This document shows positions 52,281 through 60,944 of a DNA stretch of 64,000 nucleotides, one piece after another. How positions within the stretch are numbered: position 1 is the first letter of the stretch; every line of letters begins with the position of its first letter. The notes beneath the pieces are model-generated. The model saw only the letters and a program-made list of their open reading frames with translations. It did not search any database and was not told the origin of the DNA. A program made the position numbers and the translations under genes. Where the stretch lies: NCBI GenBank assembly GCA_937773775.1, contig CALJVL010000024.1:1-64000 (forward strand), read 5' to 3'. Origin of the DNA: an uncultured Flavobacterium sp. Its GTDB lineage: Bacteria > Bacteroidota > Bacteroidia > Flavobacteriales > Flavobacteriaceae.

Positions 52281-53249
52281 ATGAAAAACACACGACCCAT
52301 CACTATTCTAGGAGAAGTGATCTTGCCTGGAGAAAGCAAAACCATCGATATGGAAATCGCCAAATTACACAACACGGCGAAACTTAAAATTCCGATCATT
52401 ATTCAACGGTCTAAAATTGAAGGTCCCACAGTTCTTTTTTCAGCTGGAATCCATGGCGACGAAATCAACGGCGTGGAGATAGTACGCCAACTGATCACAA
52501 AAAAAATCAACAAACCAAAAAAAGGAACTATAATTTGCATTCCTATAATCAACATGTTTGGTTTTATTAATATGTCACGACAATTTCCTGACGGCAGGGA
52601 TTTAAACAGGGTTTTCCCTGGAAGCAAAAAAGGATCGTTAGCTAGCAGATTTGCTTACCATATCTTAACTGAAATCATGCCACTTGTTGATTACGCAGTT
52701 GATTTTCACGCAGGAGGCGCTAGTCGCTTCAACGCGCCTCAAATTCGGCTTGCCCCAAACAGTCCTGAGCTAAAAGAATTAGCTGATGTTTTTAATGCCC
52801 CTTTTACCCTATTTTCTAAAAATATCACTGGGTCTTTCAGGAATTCGAGTCAGAAATTAAATGTGAAAATGTTGCTTTTTGAAGGAGGAAAATCGCTCGA
52901 CATCAACGAATCAGTTGCCGATGCAGGAGTGAATGGTGTGAAACGAGTTTTAGCACACCTTGACATGCTCGACCCGAAACAGCTTATCGAAAAACAAGGC
53001 TCTAACACTATTTACATTGAAAAATCAGGATGGATTAGAGCTAAGTGCTCTGGCTTATTGCATGATCAAAACACCATTGGCAGCTTTGTAAAAAAAGGAA
53101 CTATTCTGGCTATTATTACTGACCCTTTTGGAAAATTTGAAAGAAAAATAAAAGCCCCAAATGACGGATATATAATCAATGCAAATCTTTCTTCTATTGT
53201 TTACCAAGGTGATGCTATTTACCATATATCAAAAACTTTAGAAAAATAA
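52281..53249 (+). CDS. Succinylglutamate desuccinylase/aspartoacylase-family protein
   Basis: A 322-residue M14-like zinc hydrolase. The zinc motif is VLFSAGIHGDEINGVEIVRQL (HxxE) and the third ligand is in AVDFHAGGASRF; FPDGRDLNRVFPG is the Arg/Asn substrate region. The C-terminal ~90 residues (from about NTIYIEKSGWIRAKCSGLLH) are a beta-barrel-like domain. The family removes acyl groups from amino acids. The substrate is unknown. No operon partner is evident; 5-FTHF cyclo-ligase follows after 70 nt. Confidence 0.88.
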   Translation: MKNTRPITILGEVILPGESKTIDMEIAKLHNTAKLKIPIIIQRSKIEGPTVLFSAGIHGDEINGVEIVRQLITKKINKPKKGTIICIPIINMFGFINMSRQFPDGRDLNRVFPGSKKGSLASRFAYHILTEIMPLVDYAVDFHAGGASRFNAPQIRLAPNSPELKELADVFNAPFTLFSKNITGSFRNSSQKLNVKMLLFEGGKSLDINESVADAGVNGVKRVLAHLDMLDPKQLIEKQGSNTIYIEKSGWIRAKCSGLLHDQNTIGSFVKKGTILAIITDPFGKFERKIKAPNDGYIINANLSSIVYQGDAIYHISKTLEK

Positions 53250-53318
53250 AAACTAACATGAATCGTGTAGAAATAGTCCCTTTGAGTACTTTTATGCCTG
53301 ATTTAAAAAATAGCATTC

Positions 53319-53882
53319 ATGCAAAAAAAAGAATTACGCTCGAAGTATAAAACACTGAGAACCCAACTATCTGAAAATGAGTTGGAGGAAATGAGTTTGA
53401 CTATTGCAAATAAATTGATGCTACTGCCTATTTGGGAGAAGACCTACTTTCATGTTTTCTTGCCTATAGTCGAACATAAAGAAGTCGATACTGAAATCAT
53501 CTTACATCTTCTTTCAGGAAAGGATAAAGAAATCGTCATCTCTAAATCTGATTTTGAGACCCGTAATATGACTCACTTTCTATTAACAGACAATACCCAA
53601 ATCAAGAAAAACAAATATAATATCCCCGAACCTGTTGACGGAATCGAAGTCCCTTCTAATAAAATCGAAGTAGTTTTTGTTCCGCTTTTGGCCTTTGACA
53701 AAGAAGGACATCGCGTTGGTTACGGCAAAGGCTTTTATGATGTCTTTTTATCTGAGTGCAAACCTGAAACAATTAAAATCGGACTCTCTTTTTTTGAAGC
53801 TGAGGGATTGATTGCCGATAATTGTGAAACTGACGTGAAATTAGATTACTGCGTTAGTCCGAATATTATTTATGAGTTCTAA
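53319..53882 (+). CDS. 5-formyltetrahydrofolate cyclo-ligase
   Basis: Converts 5-formyl-THF to 5,10-methenyl-THF with ATP. A 187-residue protein starting MQKKELRSKYKTLRTQLSEN, with FVPLLAFDKEGHRVGYGKGFYDVFLSE as the family signature (phosphate loop). KIGLSFFEAEGLI and the C-terminal DVKLDYCVSPNIIYEF are typical. It is closely followed by the small lipoprotein gene. Confidence 0.93.
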   Translation: MQKKELRSKYKTLRTQLSENELEEMSLTIANKLMLLPIWEKTYFHVFLPIVEHKEVDTEIILHLLSGKDKEIVISKSDFETRNMTHFLLTDNTQIKKNKYNIPEPVDGIEVPSNKIEVVFVPLLAFDKEGHRVGYGKGFYDVFLSECKPETIKIGLSFFEAEGLIADNCETDVKLDYCVSPNIIYEF

Positions 53883-53924
53883 TTTTAAAAACTTTAATTT
53901 TACCTTCAATTTATTTTAAAAACC

Positions 53925-54125
53925 ATGAAAAAAATTAAATGCCCAAGATCTTTAGTGGCAATTCTAGTTCTTCTGTTTGCCGTTTCATTGTCAAACTGTA
54001 GTGTTAACTGGAGAACGAAGCGAGCTACTCATAGTCACAAAGCTAAAAAACTTCCTCCCGGACAAGCTAAAAAACTGCACGGAGACAAAAGCGCAAAACG
54101 ATATGCTCCAGGACATAATGTCTAG
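53925..54125 (+). CDS. Small lipoprotein with PPGQAKK...APGHN motif; 3' end altered by IS insertion
   Basis: A 66-residue protein with a lipobox (AVSLSNCSVNW) and a basic tail: HSHKAKKLPPGQAKKLHGDK followed by SAKRYAPGHN. I recall similar small flavobacterial proteins that have been labelled 'quinol oxidase subunit 4'; that name is not supported by the sequence. The last codons are AAT GTC TAG, and the IS3 terminal repeat starts at the T of AAT (54119). The final Val and the stop codon are therefore IS-encoded, and the native end has been replaced. The function is unknown. Confidence 0.75.
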   Translation: MKKIKCPRSLVAILVLLFAVSLSNCSVNWRTKRATHSHKAKKLPPGQAKKLHGDKSAKRYAPGHNV

Positions 54126-54171
54126 TCCTGAAAAAACGATACAGGATTAATAAAAAATAAAAGTACAATTA

Positions 54172-55038
54172 TTAAACAGTAGTAAGCAAAAGTTTACTGC
54201 TGTTTTTTGTTTTATAAGTTCTCATTTTAATTTGGTTTTGTGAGTGCATTTGATTTGGAGTCAGCATATAATTAGAATAATGGGGTCGCTGTTGGTTATA
54301 TGTATTAATTGCTTCTTTAACGATACACTTCATTATTTTTAAATCTTGACTGTATTTATGAATCATAAATTCTTGTTTTAATATCCCATTAATTCTTTCA
54401 GCCACTGCATTTTCGTACGGGTCAGAGTTTTGCGTCATACTTGGGAGTATCCCGTTTTTACTTAAAATGCTTTGGTAATCATTGGCACAATATTGCAATC
54501 CCCTATCTGAGTGATGAATCAATGGTATTTCCTTGTCTTTCCTTTGTTGGATTGCCATCTTAAGGGCCATAACACTACTTTGTGTATTCATATTATCCGC
54601 AACATAATGCCCCATAATTTTCTTGGAATAGGCGTCTGTAATAATGCTTACGTAGCAGGGTTTTTCTCTTTTTCCGATATAGGTAATATCCGATACCCAG
54701 ACTTGCTCAGGTCTATTTATTTCCAAATCAAGGATTTGATTTTGATATTTTCTAAACCGATGGTGAGAGTTCGTAGTTATATGATAACTACGTTTTGGCT
54801 GTATTAATAGATGGTTGGCTCTAAGTATATCAAAAAACATATCTCTTCCGATGTGCATCAATTGGAGTTTGTCTGCTAAAAGATAATAAAGCTTCCTAGT
54901 TCCCAATCTAGGCATTGATTTTCTGATTTCAATTACCATAGCAACCACTTCTATGGCTTTGCTTTGTTTACTCCTCTTTCTACTAATTTTGCGATAATAA
55001 ACGGGTCGATTTACCCCGGACAAATAACAGGCGAACAC
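54172..55038 (-). CDS. IS3 transposase OrfB (DDE integrase)
   Basis: A 288-residue rve-fold transposase. HTH_21-like N-terminus (EIRKSMPRLGTRKLYYLLAD). The catalytic triad is in QVWVSDITYIGKREKPCYVS (D), IHHSDRGLQYCANDY (D) and SDPYENAVAERINGILKQEF (E). It starts with GTG overlapping the orfA stop by 1 nt. The upstream frame is open (RQKEQQTLVFACYLSG) across the C-AAA-AAG stretch in the end of orfA, so an OrfAB fusion by -1 frameshifting is also possible. It looks intact. Confidence 0.93.
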   Translation of the reverse strand: MFACYLSGVNRPVYYRKISRKRSKQSKAIEVVAMVIEIRKSMPRLGTRKLYYLLADKLQLMHIGRDMFFDILRANHLLIQPKRSYHITTNSHHRFRKYQNQILDLEINRPEQVWVSDITYIGKREKPCYVSIITDAYSKKIMGHYVADNMNTQSSVMALKMAIQQRKDKEIPLIHHSDRGLQYCANDYQSILSKNGILPSMTQNSDPYENAVAERINGILKQEFMIHKYSQDLKIMKCIVKEAINTYNQQRPHYSNYMLTPNQMHSQNQIKMRTYKTKNSSKLLLTTV

Positions 55039-55466
55039 TAGTGTTTGTTGTTCTTTTTGTCTAAAATGGTCGATTGTTCGGGTGGAGCATTTTTTCGTAT
55101 ATCTATTTGATATTCTTCTTCAGCAATATCAATCATCATATCAAAAAATATTACTTTTTTATCTGCAACAAAAGCTTGTCGTTCCAAGAATGACTTCTGC
55201 TTCTCTAGAAGTTTTACTTTGGCTTCAAGCTCCATTATCTTTTGTTCCGGAGACTTTGACATATTAAATGGTGTTTGGTTTTCCCAATCAAAGTTACCAA
55301 ATTTTCTCAACCATTGAACAACCGTTGATCGTGATTGAATACCATATTGTTTCCTGGCTTCTGTAACAGACAAGCTACCCTTTTCAATCTCTCTGACGAT
55401 TTGAAGCTTTAATGACATACTGTAGTCACATTGACTACGCTTAACATAGTTCGTATTCTTTTCCAT
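55038..55466 (-). CDS. IS3 transposase OrfA (helix-turn-helix)
   Basis: A 142-residue protein. The N-terminal HTH is YSMSLKLQIVREIEKGSLSV followed by TEARKQYGIQSRSTVVQWLRKFGN. A leucine-zipper-like coiled coil follows (IMELEAKVKLLEKQKSFLE). It binds the IS ends and regulates or fuses with OrfB. The gene ends in CACTAG overlapping the GTG start of orfB. Confidence 0.9.
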   Translation of the reverse strand: MEKNTNYVKRSQCDYSMSLKLQIVREIEKGSLSVTEARKQYGIQSRSTVVQWLRKFGNFDWENQTPFNMSKSPEQKIMELEAKVKLLEKQKSFLERQAFVADKKVIFFDMMIDIAEEEYQIDIRKNAPPEQSTILDKKNNKH

Positions 55467-55520
55467 AACGATCTGTTTTGTGTATCGCTATTTCAGGACG
55501 GGACATATTTCAAATAAAAA

Positions 55521-55555
55521 AAAGACCAATTCAAATCTGAATTGGTCTTTTTTTA
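55521..55555. terminator. Hairpin terminator between the IS element and lspA
   Basis: AAAGACCAATTCA pairs perfectly with TGAATTGGTCTTT, with a 4-nt loop and T-runs on both sides. It serves lspA (minus) and probably served the small lipoprotein gene before the IS arrived. Confidence 0.88.
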
Positions 55556-55569
55556 TCATAATTTAATAT

Positions 55570-56169
55570 CTAATTCTTATGAAAAGCTTTTTTGTTGAAA
55601 AAAATCAATATTCCTACGCCTGTCGATATGGCCATATCGGCAATATTAAAAATAGCATTAAAAAAGGTAAAATCGTTCCCGCCCCAAATCGGCAACCAAC
55701 TTGGTAAAGTACCACGCCAAAAAGGAAAGTAAAACATATCGACCACCTTACCGTGAAAGTATTTGCCATAAGGCTGGTCAGAAAATAATGTAGCTAATTG
55801 CGAATTACTATCGTCGAATATAACGCCATAAAATACAGAATCAATGATGTTTCCAAAGGCTCCTGCCAGAATTAATGCTATTGCTACAATTAAGTAATTA
55901 GAACTGTGTTTTCTTTCTACAGAATCCCACAACCAGTATCCAATCCCTCCAACTGCAATCAATCTAAAAACAGTCAAAAACAATTTACCATAAGTCCCTG
56001 GGATTTCGGTACCCCAAGCCATTCCTTCATTCTCTATAAAAAGAATTTTAAACCATCTGAAAACCTCAACTTCTTCTCCTAATATAAAATTAGTTTTTAC
56101 AAATATTTTCGAAACTTGATCAACGATTAATATGATGAATATAAGTAGATACGCTTTTCGTAATGACAT
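55570..56169 (-). CDS. lspA: Lipoprotein signal peptidase (signal peptidase II)
   Basis: Cleaves prolipoprotein signal peptides in the inner membrane. The 199-residue length is longer than E. coli LspA (164), as usual in Bacteroidota. Four hydrophobic helices are seen. The catalytic Asp motifs are NIIDSVFYGVIFD and FNIADMAISTGVGI. The conserved NEGMAWG segment is the typical N-terminal 'NxGxAFG' region. The downstream-to-upstream order ileS-dksA-like-lspA is common in the phylum. Confidence 0.93.
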   Translation of the reverse strand: MSLRKAYLLIFIILIVDQVSKIFVKTNFILGEEVEVFRWFKILFIENEGMAWGTEIPGTYGKLFLTVFRLIAVGGIGYWLWDSVERKHSSNYLIVAIALILAGAFGNIIDSVFYGVIFDDSNSQLATLFSDQPYGKYFHGKVVDMFYFPFWRGTLPSWLPIWGGNDFTFFNAIFNIADMAISTGVGILIFFNKKAFHKN

Positions 56170-56214
56170 TTTTAAAATTTTAAGTGGCGTAAAAGTAATA
56201 ATTTTATCAAAAAA

Positions 56215-56234
56215 AACGCTCCTAATGGAGCGTT
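56215..56234 (-). terminator. Terminator of the DksA-like gene
   Basis: AACGCTCC pairs with GGAGCGTT with a 4-nt loop. The T-run is on the minus strand, 24 nt past the stop at 56259. Confidence 0.88.
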
Positions 56235-56258
56235 AAATATTTATATAATGAGACAAGC

Positions 56259-56639
56259 TTATCGTTGTAGATTTTTGGCCTCTATACTCATGGTAGCGTG
56301 AGGAACGATTTTTAATCTTTCTTTGCTAATTAGTTTGCCTGTCATGCGGCATACGCCATAAGTTTTATTCTCTACACGGAATAATGCATTCTTCAAATCA
56401 CGAATAAATTTTTCTTGACGGATTGCCAACTGAGAGTTCGCTTCCTTAGACATACTTTCACTTCCCTCCTCAAATGCTTTAAATGTTGGCGACGTATCAT
56501 CCGTGCCATTATTTCCATCGTTCATATAGGCGCTCTTTATCAGTTCTAAGTCTGCTTGTGCTCTATTTATTTTATTTAAAATTATTTGTTTGAACTCAGC
56601 CAGATCGGCGTCGGAGTATCTTGTTGAGGCATCTACCAT
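56259..56639 (-). CDS. TraR/DksA-family protein lacking the zinc cysteines
   Basis: A 126-residue protein with the DksA layout: a coiled-coil N-terminal arm (LAEFKQIILNKINRAQADLELIKSAY, EEGSESMSKEANSQLAIRQE) and a C-terminal finger KTYGVCRMTGKLISKERLKIVP. Only one Cys is present in the protein, so the usual C4 zinc site is absent. The family binds the RNA polymerase secondary channel. The acidic tip residues appear as DDTSP. It is 7 nt downstream of ileS and shares its direction. Confidence 0.85.
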   Translation of the reverse strand: MVDASTRYSDADLAEFKQIILNKINRAQADLELIKSAYMNDGNNGTDDTSPTFKAFEEGSESMSKEANSQLAIRQEKFIRDLKNALFRVENKTYGVCRMTGKLISKERLKIVPHATMSIEAKNLQR

Positions 56640-56646
56640 ATCCTGA

Positions 56647-59600
56647 TTATTTAGTAATTTTTATTTTTGTTTTTATCTCGTCAAATTCAATTTCTGTACT
56701 ATTTTCTAAATTTTCTTCAAAAACCAATTCCTCTGTTAGCGTTTCTGATTTAATATATTCTTCATTTGATTTTACTGCCTCCTCTAAAGTATCATTTTTT
56801 TGCAAATGAACCTTTATTTTATCTGTCACTTCAAATCCAGAATCTTTTCTTATATTTTGAATTCTGTTTACTAATTCTCTAGCTATACCCTCTTTTTTCA
56901 ATTCTGGAGAAATAACTATATCAAGGGCTACGGTTATTCCGTTTGAATTAGCAACCAACCATCCTTCGATATCTTGGGATGAAATCTCTACATCTTCCAC
57001 AGATAAAGTTATGCTTTTTCCACTAATAATGACATCAAGAGTTCCCTTACTCTCCAATTGACTGATTTTTTCTTTAGAAAACCCTTTTATAGTACTGGAT
57101 ATCAAACCTATATCTTTTCCGAAACGGGGCCCTAGCGTTTTAAAATTAGGTTTTATTTGCTTAACTAAAACTCCAGAAGCATCGTCTAAAAGTAAGATTT
57201 CTTTAACATTTACCTCAGCTTTTATCAGGTCAGAAACTGCCTCAATTTCAAGCTTCTGATTCTCGTCAAGAACCGGTATCATTACCTTTTGCAATGGTTG
57301 ACGCACCTTAATCATTTCTTTTTTTCGGAGTGATAATACTAATGAAGAAATAGTCTGCGCTTTCTGCATTTTACTCTCTAACTTCTTATTAACATAGTTT
57401 TCAACCGAAACTGGAAACTTGGCCAAATGTACACTGTCATGTTTTTCTGACTGTGTTGTTAAAGTTAAGTCTCTGTAAAGCTTATCCATAAAGAACGGGG
57501 CGATTGGAGCAGCTAGTTTACTTACCGTCAATAAGCAGGTATAAAGCGTCTGATAAGCCGCAATTTTGTCTTGTGCATATTCCCCTTTCCAAAAGCGTCT
57601 TCTGCACAAACGAACGTACCAGTTGCTCAAATTCTCCTGAACGAATTCAGATATCGCACGAGCAGCTTTTGTAGGCTCATAATCAGCATAAAAACCATCG
57701 ACGTCCTTTATCAAAGTATTTAGTTCAGAAATAATCCATTGATCAATTTCGGGTCTTTCATTAATTGGGATTTCGGCTTCCTCGTATTTGAATCCATCGA
57801 TATTAGCATATAAACTAAAGAATGAGTAGGTGTTGTACAAGGTTCCGAAGAATTTTCTACGCACTTCTGCGATTCCTTCTAGGTCAAATTTTAAATTGTC
57901 CCAAGGATTGGCATTTGATATCATATACCATCTTGTGGCGTCCGGACCATATTCCCCTAATGTGTCAAAAGGATCTGCTGCATTTCCTAAACGTTTGGAC
58001 ATTTTTTGTCCGTTTTTATCCAAAACTAAACCGTTTGAAACTACATTTTTATAAGCTACTTTATCAAAAACCAAAGTGGCTATAGCGTGCAGGGTATAAA
58101 ACCACCCACGTGTTTGATCCACTCCTTCTGCAATAAAATCTGCCGGGAAATCTTTATTCTCGTCGATTTTATCTTTGTTTTCAAAAGGATAATGCCATTG
58201 CGCATAGGGCATTGAACCCGAATCAAACCAAACATCAATTAAATCAGCTTCCCTTGTCATTGGTTTGCCCGAAGCAGAAACTAAGGTAATCGCATCAACT
58301 ACATTTTTATGTAAATCTACTAAATCATAATTCTCTTCTGCCATATTCCCAATTTCAAAACCTTTAAAAGGATTTTCCTTTTGGAATCCAGCTGCAACCG
58401 ATTTTTCGATTTCGTTGTATAATTCTTCTATCGAACCTATCAGGATCTCTTCTGTTCCTTCTTCATTTCTCCAAATCGGTAAGGGTATCCCCCAATACCT
58501 TGAACGCGATAAATTCCAGTCGTTGGCATTCTTTATCCAGTTTCCAAAACGCCCTTCTCCTGTCGATTTTGGTTTCCAGTTGATGGTTTCGTTAAGTTCG
58601 AACATTCGGTCTCTAACTTCCGTGATTTTTATGAACCAAGAGTCCAGAGGGTAGTACAAAATAGGCTTATCTGTTCTCCAGCAATGTGGATAACTATGCA
58701 CATATTTCTCTACTTTAAATGCTTTATTTTCTTCTTTTAATCGAATGGCAATTTCAACATCTACAGAACGTTCAGGTGCTTCGCCGTCGTTATAATATTC
58801 GTTTTTCACGTATTTACCGGCATACTCTCCCACGTGTGAAGTAAACCTTCCTTGCAAATCCACTAACGGAACCGGAAAGTCATTTTCATCCAAAACTAAC
58901 ATTGGCGGCACTTCTGGAGTAGCTTCTTTAGCTACTTTCGCATCGTCTGCACCAAAAGTCGGTGAAGTATGCACAATTCCTGTTCCATCTTCAATGGTCA
59001 CAAAATCCCCAGAAATTACTCTAAAGGCATTTTCTGCATTTTGATATGGAAGAACCAAAGGCATTAGTTGTTCATAACGAATTCCAACTAAATCTTTCCC
59101 TTTACATTCAGCAATAACTTGATATGGAATTTTTTTATCTCCTACTTTAAAATTTTCGAAATCGGCAACCTCTTTACTTTCGAAAAAGCCTTTTCCGAAT
59201 TGTTTTCCAACTAAATTTTTAGCCAAAACTACATTTGTAGGAAGAAAAGTATACTGATTAAATGTTCTCACTACAACATAATCAATTTTTGGCCCTACGG
59301 TCAAAGCGGTATTTGAAGGTAAAGTCCAAGGAGTCGTTGTCCAAGCCAAGATAAGGATATCTCCAAACCCTTGTAATGCAAGCGGAAGTGTCTCGTTTAT
59401 TGCTTTGAACTGTGCAACAACCGTAGTGTCAGTTACATCGCGGTAACTACCTGGCTGATTCACTTCATGCGAAGACAATCCTGTTCCTGCTTTTGGAGAA
59501 TAAGGCTGAATGGTATAGCCTTTATACATCAGATCCTTGTTGTAGATTTGTTTCAACAACCACCAAACGGTTTCCATGTATTTGGGCTTGTAAGTCACAT

Positions 59601-60048
59601 ACGGATCTTCCATATCAACCCAGTACCCCATTTTTTCGGTCAAATCATTCCAAACATGCGTATAACGCATTACGGTTTTTTTACACGCTTCGTTATAGTC
59701 CTCTACAGATATTTTATTTCCTATGTCTTCTTTTGTAATTCCTAATGCTGCCTCTGTTCCTAGTTCTACAGGTAAACCGTGGGTATCCCAACCGGCTTTA
59801 CGCTTTACTTGGAATCCTTTTTGTGTTTTATACCTGCAAAAAATATCTTTAATGGCGCGTGCCATAACATGGTGAATTCCTGGTAAGCCGTTTGCCGAAG
59901 GTGGCCCCTCAAAAAACACGTATGGTGGATTCCCTTCACGAGTCGTTATGCTCTTTTCAAATATGTTCTCTTTCTTCCAAAAATCAAGTACTTCTGACGC
60001 TACTGTTGGTAAGTCAAGTCCTTTGTATTCAGTAAATTTTGTGCTCAT
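56647..60048 (-). CDS. ileS: Isoleucyl-tRNA synthetase
   Basis: Charges tRNA-Ile and edits Val. The chosen start MSTKFTEYKGLDLPTVASEV (60048) gives 1133 aa; the upstream extension in the track is dropped. FFEGPPSANGLPGIHHVMAR is the HIGH region. The CP1 editing domain contains YSPKAGTGLSSHEVN. VDQTRGWFYTLHAI, DVWFDSGSMPYAQWHYPF and NGQKMSKRLGNAADPFD (KMSKR) are catalytic. The anticodon domain and a C-terminal extension follow (KVMIPVLDENQKLEIEAVSD). The length and form match the long eukaryote-like type of Bacteroidota. Confidence 0.96.
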   Translation of the reverse strand: MSTKFTEYKGLDLPTVASEVLDFWKKENIFEKSITTREGNPPYVFFEGPPSANGLPGIHHVMARAIKDIFCRYKTQKGFQVKRKAGWDTHGLPVELGTEAALGITKEDIGNKISVEDYNEACKKTVMRYTHVWNDLTEKMGYWVDMEDPYVTYKPKYMETVWWLLKQIYNKDLMYKGYTIQPYSPKAGTGLSSHEVNQPGSYRDVTDTTVVAQFKAINETLPLALQGFGDILILAWTTTPWTLPSNTALTVGPKIDYVVVRTFNQYTFLPTNVVLAKNLVGKQFGKGFFESKEVADFENFKVGDKKIPYQVIAECKGKDLVGIRYEQLMPLVLPYQNAENAFRVISGDFVTIEDGTGIVHTSPTFGADDAKVAKEATPEVPPMLVLDENDFPVPLVDLQGRFTSHVGEYAGKYVKNEYYNDGEAPERSVDVEIAIRLKEENKAFKVEKYVHSYPHCWRTDKPILYYPLDSWFIKITEVRDRMFELNETINWKPKSTGEGRFGNWIKNANDWNLSRSRYWGIPLPIWRNEEGTEEILIGSIEELYNEIEKSVAAGFQKENPFKGFEIGNMAEENYDLVDLHKNVVDAITLVSASGKPMTREADLIDVWFDSGSMPYAQWHYPFENKDKIDENKDFPADFIAEGVDQTRGWFYTLHAIATLVFDKVAYKNVVSNGLVLDKNGQKMSKRLGNAADPFDTLGEYGPDATRWYMISNANPWDNLKFDLEGIAEVRRKFFGTLYNTYSFFSLYANIDGFKYEEAEIPINERPEIDQWIISELNTLIKDVDGFYADYEPTKAARAISEFVQENLSNWYVRLCRRRFWKGEYAQDKIAAYQTLYTCLLTVSKLAAPIAPFFMDKLYRDLTLTTQSEKHDSVHLAKFPVSVENYVNKKLESKMQKAQTISSLVLSLRKKEMIKVRQPLQKVMIPVLDENQKLEIEAVSDLIKAEVNVKEILLLDDASGVLVKQIKPNFKTLGPRFGKDIGLISSTIKGFSKEKISQLESKGTLDVIISGKSITLSVEDVEISSQDIEGWLVANSNGITVALDIVISPELKKEGIARELVNRIQNIRKDSGFEVTDKIKVHLQKNDTLEEAVKSNEEYIKSETLTEELVFEENLENSTEIEFDEIKTKIKITK

Positions 60049-60182
60049 TTTATCCTTTTCTTTAATCGAAGTGCGAAAGTAAGGAATTTTCAATAATTAA
60101 ACGAAAATTTCACGAATTGACGCCGAATTTGTTTATTAAAACTCTTTAATAACTAGAATTTCTTCAGAACACATTCTATCGA

Positions 60183-60392
60183 CTACTGTTTTTTATCCTC
60201 CTCGTCTAACTCGAAAAATTCATTAACTGATTTCCCAAATAACAATGATAATTTTAAGGATAATAAAGTAGATGGCACAAACCGATTTGTTTCAATTGAA
60301 TTAATCGTTTGACGAGAAACGCCTATTTTCTCAGCCAATTGCTCTTGCGTAATGTTTAAAATGGCACGTTCAATTTTTAGTTTATTCTTCAT
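60183..60392 (-). CDS. XRE-type helix-turn-helix regulator
   Basis: A 69-residue single-HTH protein: ERAILNITQEQLAEKIGVSRQTINSIETNRFVPST, then LKLSLLFGKSVNEFFELDEE. It belongs to the small Cro/cI-like group of the YozG type. Its start overlaps the end of the membrane-protein gene by 11 nt, and such pairs often co-regulate. DNA targets are unknown. Confidence 0.9.
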   Translation of the reverse strand: MKNKLKIERAILNITQEQLAEKIGVSRQTINSIETNRFVPSTLLSLKLSLLFGKSVNEFFELDEEDKKQ

Positions 60393-60840
60393 TGTACGCT
60401 CTTTTTAACCTCCTGAAAACAAGAATCTGTATTGTAAGCATTAACGATAAAACAGCAACGTCCTTGCTGCCTTCCATTTTTGGAGCGTATGTGGAACTAA
60501 AATAAAGAGCATCCGTTAATGGATAAATTAAGTATGTTACCACAGTTCCCACAACAGCATAATTATACGATTGCATTCGGATTTTTGCAATTAACTCATC
60601 TTCTATTTTTTCTTTTGAAATTGAAATAATAAGCAAACCTAAAACCAATATAGACTGGGAAATTCTATTTAGCAAACCATAGAATCTTGAGTTTTCAAAA
60701 TAATATGCAAATACGATAATTAAGAGAATTGCTATTATAAACATTACCAAACCCAAAGCTTTAAATTTATTGGGAAGTTGAAAACCAGTAAATTTGTTGA
60801 TTTTCTCGATAGCCTCTTCTTGTTCTGATTTTATTTTCAT
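60382..60840 (-). CDS. Small four-helix membrane protein, partner of the XRE regulator
   Basis: A 152-residue protein starting MKIKSEQEEAIEKINKFTGF. Hydrophobic segments: LGLVMFIIAILLIIVFAYYF, RISQSILVLGLLIISISKEK, VVGTVVTYLIYPLTDALYF, DVAVLSLMLTIQILVFRRL. It ends in a short basic tail. No family name is recognised. Overlap with the XRE gene indicates one operon, as in other Bacteroidota and Firmicutes. Confidence 0.75.
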   Translation of the reverse strand: MKIKSEQEEAIEKINKFTGFQLPNKFKALGLVMFIIAILLIIVFAYYFENSRFYGLLNRISQSILVLGLLIISISKEKIEDELIAKIRMQSYNYAVVGTVVTYLIYPLTDALYFSSTYAPKMEGSKDVAVLSLMLTIQILVFRRLKRAYNEE

Positions 60841-60944
60841 AGGTAAAATAATTAAAGTTCACTTTCCTTAAAGAACAATGAACTTGATTAAAAGACAAAT
60901 ATACTTTACTTTTAAATGCAAAACATAATTTACTGTAAAATTTT

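Larger units (their letters stand above)
54119..55505. mobile_element. IS3-family insertion sequence (about 1387 bp)
   Basis: It carries orfA and orfB on the minus strand between terminal inverted repeats. The left end TGTCTAGTCCTGAAAAAACG and the right end (reverse complement TGTCCCGTCCTGAAATAGCG) match at 21 of the first 25 positions. No target-site duplication of 3-5 bp is visible at 54118/55506, suggesting age or rearrangement. It separates the small lipoprotein gene from the hairpin terminator at 55521-55550. Confidence 0.88.
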
